Below, piece by piece: positions 23,209 through 35,069 of a stretch of 64,000 nt of DNA. Position 1 is the stretch's first letter, and every line of letters begins with the position of its first letter. The notes under the pieces are model-generated. The model was not told the DNA's origin and did not search any database. It saw only the letters and a list, made by a program, of their open reading frames with translations. Origin of the DNA: Labia minor (lineage: Eukaryota > Arthropoda > Insecta > Dermaptera > Spongiphoridae). The DNA is taken from NCBI GenBank assembly GCA_963082975.1, contig OY720344.1, positions 84,742,053-84,806,052 of the forward strand, read 5' to 3'. Position numbers and translations under genes: made by a program.

Positions 23209-25563
23209 ATGCCGTTCCCACCCCCTCCACCTCCGCCCGGTCCACCACCCTTGAATTTAGGGGTGGCTTCTAATACCAATGGCGATGGAAGAAATCTTTT
23301 ATTACAATCAATTCGACAGGGGAAAACACTGAAGAAGGCTGTAACTAATGATAGAAGTGCTCCACAAGTAGCTGGTATCAATTTCTATTCAATTTCAATT
23401 TAAATAAATTGCAAACTTATTCTTACTCATATTCTTACTTAAATATAAACTTTATATCATCTCTACATGCAAAAGAAAGTTTTTTTATATATTCATTTTA
23501 TAATTTTTTTACCCAAAATCAGAAAAATTGATGGTTGAATGGAATTCTAAACAAACTTTCTTATTCTTTATTCCTGATAATATTAAATAGATTTATGATA
23601 TTAAGGATTAGTTTTTTAAGAAATGACAAGATATGAATTTTTTAATTTCTTATTATAAACTATTATTTTTATAATAATCATAATTTCATTTAAACTTTTG
23701 AAAGTCAGTTAATTAATATTACAATCATTTTTTAATACAATATTTATATTTACTTAAATCTTGGTTTTTTTATCATTCTGATTTTTTTATATATTTGTTT
23801 TAATTTATAAAAAAAAAATAAACTTGAGGTTTTGATAATTTTTTCAGGAAAATCCAAAACTTCTCAAGCACAAAATATGACGAATACAAGTCAAAATAGT
23901 ACTGTTCGGCAAACGCCCAATAGTTTAGGAGGCCTTTTTGCTGATGGAATACCTAAATTGAAACCCACAGGACGGTTGGGGTCACCTCGAGGAGGCCATA
24001 CATCTCCTAGTCCTAATAGTCCTCAAGATAAACCTTTTCAAAAATCAGAGGTGATGAAAAAACTCTCATTGGATACAAAAAATCGAGGACCTCCCCCACA
24101 GCCGCCCCCCGCTAATCAAAAACCAATTATACCGACTGTAAGTATAAAAGTTTTTATATTCTCAATAATTTTCTTTATTAATTTTATTATTATTCATATT
24201 ATTAATATTTGATGATTATTTATTACCAAAAATTTTACTAAAATATCTTTTATTATTTTTTAACATTACATCATGTTATCATAAATATATATATATATGA
24301 TATCTTTTGTAGTCTGACTAAGGTTTTATTACTTAAGTTAACTTTTAAAAAAAATATTTACACAATCAGATTATTATTATTATATTTTTTTATTGTATTA
24401 TTTATTTATATTTTCTTTTGTGTTATATTGTATTATAAAATATAATATTAAATTATTTTTTTCGAATATATGATGAAATTTTAAGCAACTTTTGAATATT
24501 ATAAAATATTTACGTTAACTAGAAATTTGATAATTGCATGCAAAAATTTAAATCAGTAAAATTAAAAATTAAATTAAAATCATTAAAATTTAGGGAAAAT
24601 TAAATTAAAATAAAAAAAAAACATTTTAATAATATTAATATAAGCTATTTTAAAATATTTTTATATTATACTCTTATTTAATATTATCTTAACATGTTTT
24701 TAAAAATTATTTTAAGAGTTAACTTGGATCTATTTTATTTTTAGAGTGTCTCGGATTCAACTATTGGAGTTCGACCGACACGAGGTCCTCCATCATTACC
24801 ATCCAAACCACCAGTGGGTGGTTATGGTAAACCTAACCTGGCACCTAAACCCCCCGGTCCACCTCCACCGACTATCGTCACAACACCCACAAAGCCATCG
24901 CTTCCCCCAAAGAAAGTGTTGAATGGAAGTAATATGAGTGGTCGTGCACCGGTTGCTAGAGCTCAAAGTATGAGAGTTCCGCGCTCTCCACCCGTGGCTC
25001 CTCCTGCAACTCCACCATTTCCTCCTGGAGGATACCGAGCATTTCATCAATCTCAAGATTCACTGCATCCAGCTCCAGTGCCACCACGAACCGCCACTTT
25101 ACCATCCAACCTTCATCAACACGGCAAGCAAGCACCCCCCCCGCCACCTTTGGCTACTCGGCCTCTTCGTCCACCTGTTGCGAGGCCACCTCCACCTCCC
25201 TCGAGGCAGGGCATTGCACCACAATGTCCGCCACCGCCTCCACCTCCGCCTCCACATCGGACAGCTCCTGCACCTGCACCGCCCACAGTACGTTTGGCAC
25301 CAGCTCCTCCAGCACCACCAGTGAGAAATTCTTCGATGCGCAACGGAGTAAATGGGCTTGATGTGGAAATGCGATTCACATTTCGAAAAATGGAAGAGTT
25401 ACCCCCACCTCAACCCTTCTTACGTGTTCCGAAAATATACAACAGCAAACAACCGGGTCGTCAAATAGGAGGCAACTTAACCAAACAACCGGCACCCCAA
25501 CCACCTGCAACCCAGTTGCAACTCTCGCACAAACTCTGGCAAAATAATACCTCCACCTGCTGA
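23209..25563 (+). CDS. WAS/WASL-interacting protein family (WIP/verprolin)
   Basis: Three coding exons: 23209-23374, 23848-24137 and 24745-25563, closing to 424 residues. WIP/verprolin (Vrp1 in Drosophila) binds actin and stabilises WASP/N-WASP, promoting Arp2/3-dependent actin assembly. The first exon encodes the profilin-type poly-Pro start MPFPPPPPPP and a WH2 actin-binding motif (RNLLLQSIRQGKTLKKAVTN, then DRSAP). The middle is Pro-rich with SH3-type PxxP tracts (PPPPPPPPPP). The C-terminal WASP-binding segment at about residues 361-385 (MRFTFRKMEELPPPQPF) matches the human RFYFHPISDLPPPEP. The exon 1 donor was chosen at 23374 because only that phase keeps frame into exon 2. Invertebrates have one family member, so the WIPF1/2/3 distinction does not apply. 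Confidence 0.9.
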
Positions 25564-27566
25564 CCCATCCTTAAATCCAGACCTTGACCCTCTCCTACAA
25601 TGATGCATCCCCTAATCTATTTATCTGATTGGAGTTTTCACGTTTTTGTGCTTCCATTACTGATACTACTTACTTTATCCCACTTCTCATTATCTTCTCT
25701 TCTACCTCAAACTATCACTAATCCAATTTATAATTATTCAATTTAAATTTATCATTGAGTGCATTTCATTTGCATTCATTTGTAAATAAAAATAACTTAA
25801 TTTTTCGGTTGAACTTGATAGATAACTTTTACTGTACATAAATTATATAATAGCCCACTCTCCTAATAAATCTATTATCTTAACGGTATATCCTTATTAA
25901 TATACAATAAATTTCTAGTGTAATATATTATTATTTTATCGTAATCAAGTATTTTATCTTAATAATAATTAATAGTTAAACAAAATAATAATAATAATAA
26001 ATATTATACATAATTAATAAAATATCTCTGTTAAAGTTTTCAAAGTAATTATAATTATTTTGAATAATTTTCCCATTGGTTAATTCTTTTCTTTTTTGAC
26101 CAAATCCCTTTAACTTTCAATTATTTTAAATCCTCTCCAATATTTAGATTAAGCAGTTTGGGTAAGCAGGTGCCAATATTAGTTTTCATTCAAGTCGATT
26201 ACGAAAAAATTAAATTAAACAGATTTTTCAAAAAAGTTGAATACCATCACCCCTCTTCTATTACTTTGTGGACACCATTAGGCACTAGTCTTGAAATAGT
26301 TTAGAATATGTACAAGCAAAAACGTTTTTAAATTAGGTTGCTCATGTGGTGTGAAAATCACTTTTTGATTTGTAAAGTTGTATAAATATAAGATATGAAA
26401 TCGAATCTCTAAAATAATTTTCAAGAAGAAATGATAAGTGCTTGGATAAGTAATCCAAATCTTAATGATGTATCTAATTTCGCATTATTATTTTATATGA
26501 TTAATACTAAACAAAGAATTTTTACCTGTATCCTCGAAATCCTTTTTCAGCAGAATCTAATGTACATATACTTATATATATATATATGTATATTATTTAA
26601 ACAGATAAATAATATCGATATCACACAGAGCTCAATATAGCTAGTTACAAGAAAAAAAATTAAATAAATTAAAAATAAAAGTATTCATGAAATAATTTTG
26701 AAGTTTATCGCAAAAAATAGTATAAATCGTAATCAACCTTAAGACATACGATGCTCATTTCTTAATGATATATTGGAATGTGTATTTTACAAACACAAGC
26801 CTAGACTGATTATAATAATGATAATATGTAATAATTTATTTTATTATTTGAGTAAAATGAATTAAAAGTGAATTTAAATCATATTTAATTTCATATATTT
26901 TTGTAAGGAATATTTCTATAAAAATTTTTAAATAATTTGTTCACCCCTTGATAATCAAACGTTTCCTAACAGAGAGCTTTAATTTTTTATTTTATTCTTT
27001 AAACATAACCCCTATTACAAATATTTTAATTTCAATGATTTTTATTGTAATTTAATTAAGTTATCTTTTTAAATCTTTTGGATTATTTCTAGTTTTCTAA
27101 ATTTACTTATAATTTGTCTATATTATAATTTTATTTTTATATATATCTTATAATGTGTAGTTGTATAAATCTTTTAATTAAAAGTAAAATTTCTATTATA
27201 ATTAATCATCCAAGGACCATGAAAAATTGTTCTTTTTTCCTTCGCCCTCTTTAAGAAACAAGCTGGTTAAATAATTACTAACGATACCTAAATAGTTAAT
27301 AGATTTATAAAAATATGAAAAATAAATCCAAACTATGGTACTTGCTAAAATTATAAATTAAATAAAGGAAATAATTGGAAAGGTTTTATTAGAAAATTAA
27401 AACACTAGAGCAACCCCCAAATGAATAAATAAAATTAAATAACAATTTATTAATTCGTAAATATATAGTGTATATATATATGAGTGTCTATGTATTTATT
27501 TATATGTATAGACTTAACAGCAATGATGGAATTAGAGGGCGTGGGAATGAATGAAACAGTTGCGAG
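25564..27566. other. Convergent 3' flank of WIP and ABCF3
   Basis: 2 kb. The first 200 bp are balanced and probably 3' UTR of WIP; the rest is AT-rich with short A and T runs. No coding sequence or clear repeat is seen. Confidence 0.45.
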
Positions 27567-30202
27567 TTATTTTGCAGCAGCATTTTGATCCAGTTCGCGT
27601 TCAACTGCCCTTCTATATTCGTCAAAACCGCCTTCCAGTGATTTCACTGCCCCACCACCACATACCCATAGTTCTCGACACACAGCCCTAATAAGCCTTT
27701 CATCGTGAGAGACTAGAATAACGCCTCCTGTATATTCATTGAGCGCAATTCCAAGAGCTTCAATCGTCTCGATATCTAAATGATTGGTTGGTTCGTCGAG
27801 TACCAAAAAATTAGGCTTGGTGAGGCACATTCTAGCAAATGCCACTCTAGATTTTTGTCCTCCACTTAAACTTGCTACAGTTTGTAAAGCTGTGTCACCG
27901 CTGATTCCAAAACCACCTAATTGACGACGATATTCCTCTGCGTTTTGGCCAGGACATGCCTTTTGCAAAAGTTCCACACAGTTGACATTCATTTCTAGTT
28001 GGTCCACATGATGCTGACTGAAGTAACCAAAGCGAAGGTGACGATTGACAGTTACCTGACCGCGCGAGGGGCTAATTAACCCCATTACCAGTTTCAATAA
28101 AGTTGTTTTACCAGCACCATTGTCTCCTACAATACAAATTCTAGATTCAAGGGTGGCATTAAGAGTGATATCTTTCAAGATATCACGACCTTTTGTATAG
28201 GCAAAGGAGACGGTATCTAGCTGAAGTATAGGAGGGGAGAGTGGTTCTACTGGAGGGAATTTAAGGATCACCTCAGATTCTTTTTCCACAGGTCTTAGCT
28301 CGGGAAGTTTAGCTAAGAGTTTGAGTTTAGATTGGACACTTGCAGCTCGATTAGCATTATAACGAAAACGATCAATGAACACTTGAACATGAGCACGGTG
28401 TTGTTGCTGCGATTCATATTCTCGCTGTTGATTTTTAAGTCGTTCGTTCCTTGCTTTGTAAAAAGAATCATAATTTCCTCGATAGCAATCTAATTTCTGA
28501 CTATGAAGAAAAAGAATATCTGTCGGCACAGTATCGAGGAAATGACGATCGTGAGAAACGACGAGTAGCGTGGTAGGCCAAGATTGGAGGTAGCTTTCCA
28601 GCCAAATGATTGCTTTCATATCCAACATGTTTGTAGGTTCATCAAGGAGGAGCAAATCAGGCTGGGAGAAAAGAGCGCGAGCTAAAGCGAGACGCATTCG
28701 CCAACCACCCGAAAATTCTCGGGTGGCGCGTTGCTGCATTTCTGTGCTAAAACCTAAACCACTTAAAATAATTGAGGCACGAGCTGGCGCTTTATCTGCT
28801 TCAATGGCCTGCAATTGATGGTACACCTGATTTAGTTTCTCTGTCAGTCCATTTTCTGTGGCACCAGCATTTAATTGGGAATTCAATTCTTTCTCTTGAA
28901 GGAGTAAATTTTCCCGAACAGTATCACATTCAAGAACACTTTGAATTGCGAGGGTATCATTTCCGACCACCTCTTGTTCTACATGTAATACAGAAACGTG
29001 GGAAGGGAACCGAAGTTGGCGGCTGCTCATCATTCTCAGTAAAGTCGTTTTTCCGAGTCCATTACGTCCCACAAGTCCGTAGCGACGTCCATGGGCCAGA
29101 GTTATATCTGCCCCCTGGAGAAGCACTCGATTACCATAAGAGATGTCAAAATTTTCTATTCTAATATCTTGGGTTTTGTTCATTCCCTTATCCTCGAGCC
29201 GCGAGTCTTTCTTAGAGATCACTTGACTTGCGGTAGCAGATTCTAATCGCTGCACATTGTTGGAACCTCCTCGAAGGTCTTGGGTTCGTTTCTCTAATTT
29301 CATTTGAAGCTTAGCCTCAGCTTTTTCTAGTTTTTTAGCATCCACTTTCTAAAATAAAAATTAATTAAATTATTAAATATAAAAAATATTTCAATATAAA
29401 TATTGTTTTTTTTTTAAAATTAATTTACTTAACTATTTGATGCACGTGATTTTAGAAAAAATTGAATAGACAATAATAATAGAAATTTTAAGTGTCTCAG
29501 ATGAAAGCGACAAAGGCATATGTTTAATTAGTTTTAAATTTAGAAATAAAAAAAATAAATTAAAAATAACAAATAAGAATAAAAAAATTGAGTAAAATAG
29601 TCTTACCAGTCCATCATCTCTTGTCATAACCCAGATGCTTTTAATGTCATCAATATTATTTTCTAAATTTGCAGCCATCGTTGCAAGGTGGACAGGAGCG
29701 TTCAGGACCTTTGTAGGTCCTACAAAATTTTTATCGGGTTTCATTATACCAAGAAGGTTATCACAGATATCCCTAGATATAGATTGTTTCATCAAATATA
29801 AATATATAAAATTAGAGGAAAAAATCCTTGATAAGTGAATAAATAATCAATGAACAGACAGCCTTTACCTTATTTCTTTTTCTGTTTTCCCCTCTGCTAT
29901 CTCAAGTAAAACCTCACCAATTGCCTCATATACCTCATCGGAGTCTTCAAAATCATCGGCTCCATTTGTGAGAATATCTAAAATTACAAGTAAGGATTTG
30001 ATATAATAAAAATGAATATTAAGAAATGACAATTTAAAATTTGATTCATGTTTAAGGTTAATTAAAATATAATAGAAATTATGACAATTTAAGATTTATA
30101 AATATAAATATAACTAAAAATATACTAACTATCAATGTATTGATATAATTCATCATCAATTTTTGGGAATTTTGATTTAATATAGTCTCCGCAGGTTGCC
30201 AT
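27567..30202 (-). CDS. ABCF3: ATP-binding cassette sub-family F member 3 (ABCF3)
   Basis: Four exons: 30202-30130, 29977-29869, 29772-29607 and 29348-27567, closing to 709 residues, the same length as human ABCF3. ABCF proteins are soluble twin-ATPase proteins without membrane domains, related to yeast GCN20, and act in translation control. NBD1 has Walker A GRNGLGKTT (about residue 213), signature FSGGWRMRLALARAL, Walker B LLLLDEPTN and switch SHDR. NBD2 has Walker A GDNGAGKTT (about 526), signature LSGGQKSRVAFARM, Walker B FLVLDEPTN and SHDE. The linker KSKLKLLAKLPELRPVEKES-like block is conserved. The N-terminus starts MATCGDYIKSKFP. The first donor, A|GTTAGT, is weak, but its phase fits. 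Confidence 0.95.
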
Positions 30203-31330
30203 GTTATAATGAAATCACATCTGAATCAATCTGAAATAAGCCAAGAACTTATAATTGACAAATTTATAAATCTTAAGAATAATTAACTAATTTAATTAAA
30301 TGAAATTAAATATAATTATTTATTGATTTATTAGTTTTCAATTAAGAAAATTAAGAATATTTTTTAAAATCACATTTTAAATTTTTTTTGAGCAAATATT
30401 TCTTGATTAATTAACCATTTTAAATAACAACCAATTATTAATCAAATATATAAACAAATTTATGGTAATAGATTTAAAGAATTATTGTTTATTTATAAGA
30501 TCATCTCATATATATCCTAACTATTTTTTATCTAAATTTATTTAATAAAATAATTGAAAGTTTTGTTGAAATTAAAAAATGTATAAATAATAGATTTAAT
30601 ATATAAATAAAAAATATAAAGAATTTTAGATTTTATTTTAAAATTCAAAGAAAATAATAATTTAAAAAAAGCTGTTTATAAAATTATAATTTCTCTTTTA
30701 TTTTTTCAAATCAATTTATTTTAACTAAACTTTCAATAAAAATAATTTTTTTTTAATAACTTATTATATAAAATAACTAATTTGTTTTGAAATTGAATAG
30801 TTGGATTTTACGTTGAGAATGCTCAAAAGAATATCATAGCTATATTAATAGTTATGTGTGGGAAGCAATCTTTTAGGTCATAAAATTTTTTCAATGAATA
30901 CTGTGATATTTACACATTTTTTCTATTATAATAATTATACAATTTTATACAATTATATTACCTTGTTGCGTCCGAAGTGATCAAGCCTAATATAAGTTTA
31001 AAATTTGGTGATATAGGTATATACATATGCATAAATCTGAAATTGCAATAAAATTTAAGAGAACTTTTACTTATCTATGATTTTGTAATATTTTTATATT
31101 TGTACATTTATTTGTTTATAAAAGTGCGTCTATATTAATAAATATAATTTGGAATCTAATCAAAATAAATATTTATAGAGTATAAAACGTGAATGGATTT
31201 GGCAGATGGCCTGATTTCTGTTCGCCTTCTAATGTCATTTAAGGTTCGAGAGCTTCTCTAATAATGAGGCTTTTTGTAAAGGCCTCAAAAATGGATCCTC
31301 TGTGATCTTTAATGAAAAATTAGTTGGAAA
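30203..31330. promoter_or_regulatory. ABCF3-PTPN4 divergent intergenic region
   Basis: 1.1 kb between opposed start codons. The ABCF3 ATG lies in ATAACATGGCAACC (YY1-like). The last 140 bp before the PTPN4 ATG are better composed and probably 5' UTR. The middle is AT-rich with nothing evident. Confidence 0.4.
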
Positions 31331-34300
31331 ATGATTGAAAGTGTTTCACGACGCGCCTTCAGTGGGGCAAGTGGCACTTATAATGTTCGTGCATCCGAAT
31401 TGGCATGCAATCACAGACATAAAACATTATCGTCAACGATCATCTTTCTAGACGACTCGGAGCATACATTTCAAATTGAGAAACGTGCTAAAGGCAAGGT
31501 TTTATTAGAGCTTGTCTTTCAACATTTAGAGCTTGTTGAAAAAGACTATTTTGGTCTTCAATATACTGAAAATGATTTACCACCTTCACCTACCAACAAT
31601 GATTCAACGGTAAATTGAAATTGATTTTATTATGTATATTTAACAAACATTTCATTCAACTATTTTTAATTATTTATTTTATAATAATAATTTTTACAAA
31701 CAACTAACTCTTTTAAGAAACTTACTTCAATCCGTGAAGTTTTTTTGTTTAAATCAAAAATAAATTTAATTTTCTTTTCTTTTTAACTTCTAAAACTAAG
31801 TGTCATAAATTAAAGTTATTATTTATTAATTGTTTTACAGAGATGGCTTGATCCAATGAAACCCGTTAAAAAACAAATCAAAAGTATGTAAATTTTAATT
31901 TTTTTATATTTAATCGAATATTTTGTAGTTAATCATTACTACAAACCCATATTTTAGATATTTAATAAATTAATGAATATAACTTTTATTTGGTGGTAGA
32001 CCTATATAAAAAATGAAGTTGACATCTATTGATTCATACAATTAAATATCTAGATATTAATGAAAATGAAAATTTAACTTAAATATTTTTACAGGTGGCG
32101 GACCTTTATATTTTCGAGTAAAATTTTACGTCTGTGATCCAAGTAAACTCCAAGAAGAATATACTCGGTATCATTTTTATTTACAAATTCGAAAGGATAT
32201 CCTTTATGGTCGATTACAATTGCCAACTGGAGTTGCTTGTCTTTTAGCCTCATATACTGTTCAATGTATTTATTCTTATTTATTTTTGTCTTTTATATAA
32301 ATTTGAATTAATACATACTAAACTGTATTTGTTGTGTAATTTAGCTGAACTAGGTGATTTCCAAGCGGATGAGCATGGTCCTGGTTATTTGACTGGATTG
32401 AATCTTATTCCTGGACAAACAGTTGAACTTGAAACTCAAATTGCAGAGCTTCATCGGCTTCATCGGGGACAAACCCCCGCTGACGCTGAATTCAATTTCC
32501 TTGACCATGCCAAACGGCTTGAAATGTATGTTTATAATTTATAATATATAACTAAATATGTATATCGCTATCGATGAGTGGTTAAATGCTCATTGCATCA
32601 TTGCTATTGGATAAGGCTTTCGTTTTAAGGCCTCGGTCTTAATCCCCAATAAAATTAAACCTTTCCAATTTTTATAGTTTTCTTTAGATCAATTTGAAGT
32701 GGGTCAGTTGAAATTGGCTAAATTAATTAATTCTTTATATAATTTAAATAATAAATTTAATTATTTTTTATTATAAAAAACAACAAAAAGATGTTAAATA
32801 AAACTTTTGGTCATTTTAAATTTAAAATTATATCTTAAATATATTCTCGGAAAAATTACATTTTTTGTGCTACTATTCTGAAACTAAAAAAACTTTAAAA
32901 AAATATCAACAACACCATTTTATTTTTAAATTTATAATTATCATTTTATTTTATTAAAATGTTTATTTTTCATCTAGATTCAAATTTGTTTATTTTCTAT
33001 TTCAGGTATGGTGTTGAATTACATCGAGCAAGAGATGTAGCTGATCGCGAAATACAAATCGGTGTCACTGCTCTTGGACTTGTTGTCTTCCATAATAATA
33101 TTCGAGTTAATACCTTTTCGTGGGGTAAAATAGCAAAAATATCATTCAAACGTAAGCAATTTATAGTTCAACTTCGCAGAGAGGCTGGTGAATCTTATGA
33201 CGCGTGTCTTTGTTTTGCAATGCGTTCTTATCGATCGGCAAAGACGCTTTGGCGAGCGAGTGTTGAACATCACACATTTTTCCGTCTCCATTCACCAACC
33301 CTTCATCGAAGGCGATTTGCGTTAACACTCGGCTCCAAATTCACCTATTCTGGTCGAACTCAGGCACAGACTGCTGAAGAGGGACGATTGAGATCTCGCC
33401 CTGATCGTCGATTTATTCGCTCCCCGTCCAAACGAATTCAACCCCCAACGTCCATTCCAGAAGAGAAGCAATCAGCGGTTACTGCGATACCATCATCTGG
33501 TGTAACTCCAGCACCTGTTCGTCAATCCCGCGCTTATGATAATAAAGTAACATCGCTTGGCTCCCGGGAGCCTAGAAGAGCCTGGAGTGAAGTAGAAGGA
33601 GCTCCTTCCACTGTAACCGTCCATTCTGACGAGTAAGTTAATTGAAATTTTATAATGAATTTGATTGATTCTACCTAATTAATAGATACATATATTAAAT
33701 AAATCTAACGGTAAGGCTTGTTTTTTCTAGCGAGGGCGGATTCCAGCCATTTTCTCCAGTCCTTCCTCCACATCGTGCCATAAGTTATGTGGACGATGAA
33801 TGCACCGACGAAGGCTCCTCAGGAGGCGGCGGTTCAGATGAGATGGTTATTGTTCGATTGAGACCTGATGAACAGGGTCGTTTTGGCTTTAATGTAAAAG
33901 GAGGTCCTGAACTCGCGATGCCTATTTTAGTTTCTCGTGTAGCTCCACACACTCCAGCTGATCGAAGTCATCCTCGACTGTGTGAAGGTGATCAGGTTGT
34001 AAGAATTAATGGCCGTCTTGTGGCTGGACTTAGTCATGAGAATGTTGTAAATCTTATCAGAGCAGCTAGAGATTCTCCTACAGGAGAATTGGTTCTTTCT
34101 GTTCGGCCACGTGCTCCAGGAGGGCCACCCATTGGCGAGGAACCTCCTTATGAATATGTCCCTGAGGGTTCTGCTGGTGGGGGTGATGCACTCATACAAT
34201 CCATGTTCTTATTAGGCGATGGTCTCGCCAGTGGTGCACTTGTAGCTCAATTTGAATCCCTTTTTAAAAGGAACAACTCTCTACCAATTACAGAAGCACG

Positions 34301-35069
34301 GAGAACAGAAAATAACGCTAAGAATCGATATCGGGATGTTGCTCCCTATGATACCACTCGAGTAATCCTACGTAATGCCTCCTCTGGAGATTATATAAAT
34401 GCTAGCCATGTAAGAATGGAGGTAGCGACAAGTGGCGTTGTAAATCGATATATTGCTACACAAGGACCGTTAGCTTCCACTGTCGGAGATTTCTGGCAAA
34501 TGATCCTTGAGTCCGAAAGTACCCTCATTGTAATGGTAACGCCTCTTGTGGAGAGGGGTAGAACCAAATGTCATCAGTATTGGCCCGGACGCAACGATAC
34601 TCTGGAAGCGAGAAATGGACTTCGAATTACCTGTACACGAGTACAGGCGGAAGTGGATGATGGTCTTGTCCGACGTGAATTTCGTCTGAGTACCTCCGAT
34701 GGTCGTATTGAACGTCATGTAACTCAAGTGCAATATGTAGCCTGGCCTGATCACGGGGTTCCCGCTGATGCTGGCCAATTTCTTAACTTTTGTCTCGAAG
34801 TAAGGAGGTTACGTCAAGGAATGGTTGAGCCAGCGATCGTGCATTGTTCAGCAGGTGTTGGTCGAACAGGTGTCCTAATTCTGATGGAGGCTGCTATGTG
34901 TTTGATTGAAGCGAATGAGCCTGTTTACCCATTAGATATTGTAAGAACAATGCGCGAACAACGGCCTATGATGATTCAGACGGCAGCTCAATATCGATTC
35001 GTTTGCGAAGCTGTGCATCGCGCCTACACCGAAATGCTTGTCCGTCCATTACCGGAATTTAGACGGTAG
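31331..35069 (+). CDS. Non-receptor tyrosine phosphatase, FERM-PDZ-PTP (PTPN3/PTPN4; Ptpmeg)
   Basis: Six exons: 31331-31609, 31841-31883, 32095-32265, 32345-32525, 33006-33632 and 33731-35069, closing to 879 residues (human PTPN4 926, PTPN3 913). It is a membrane-cytoskeleton-associated tyrosine phosphatase. The FERM domain spans about residues 28-310 (STIIFLDDSEHTFQIEKRAK, FGLQYTE, SGGPLYFRVKFYVCD, MYGVELHRARD, ISFKRKQFIVQLR), followed by the FERM-adjacent region (EHHTFFRLHSP, FTLGSKFTYSGRT). The PDZ lies at about 472-560 (GRFGFNVKGG). The PTP domain at about 617-872 has KNRYRDVAPYD, WPDHGVP and the P-loop HCSAGVGRTG with catalytic Cys at about 806. All catalytic residues are intact. The PTPN3/4 split is vertebrate, so no single symbol is given. 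Confidence 0.95.
32567..32652 (+). repeat. tRNA-like (Ser/Leu type) sequence in a PTPN4 intron
   Basis: In intron 4 (32526-33005). GATGAGTGGTTAAATGC resembles the D-arm and A box of tRNA-Ser/Leu, and about 50 nt later GGTCTTAATCCCC resembles a damaged T-arm/B box (GGTTCGAATCC). The acceptor stem does not pair well, so this is a pseudo-tRNA or a tRNA-derived SINE head rather than a working gene. Confidence 0.4.

Noticed and set aside
28606-29164. Plus-strand open frames opposite ABCF3
   Set aside because: Antisense of a strongly conserved ATPase exon, with no start context or similarity.
33927-34778. Minus-strand open frames opposite the PTPN4 PDZ and PTP domains
   Set aside because: Shadows created by conserved coding composition.
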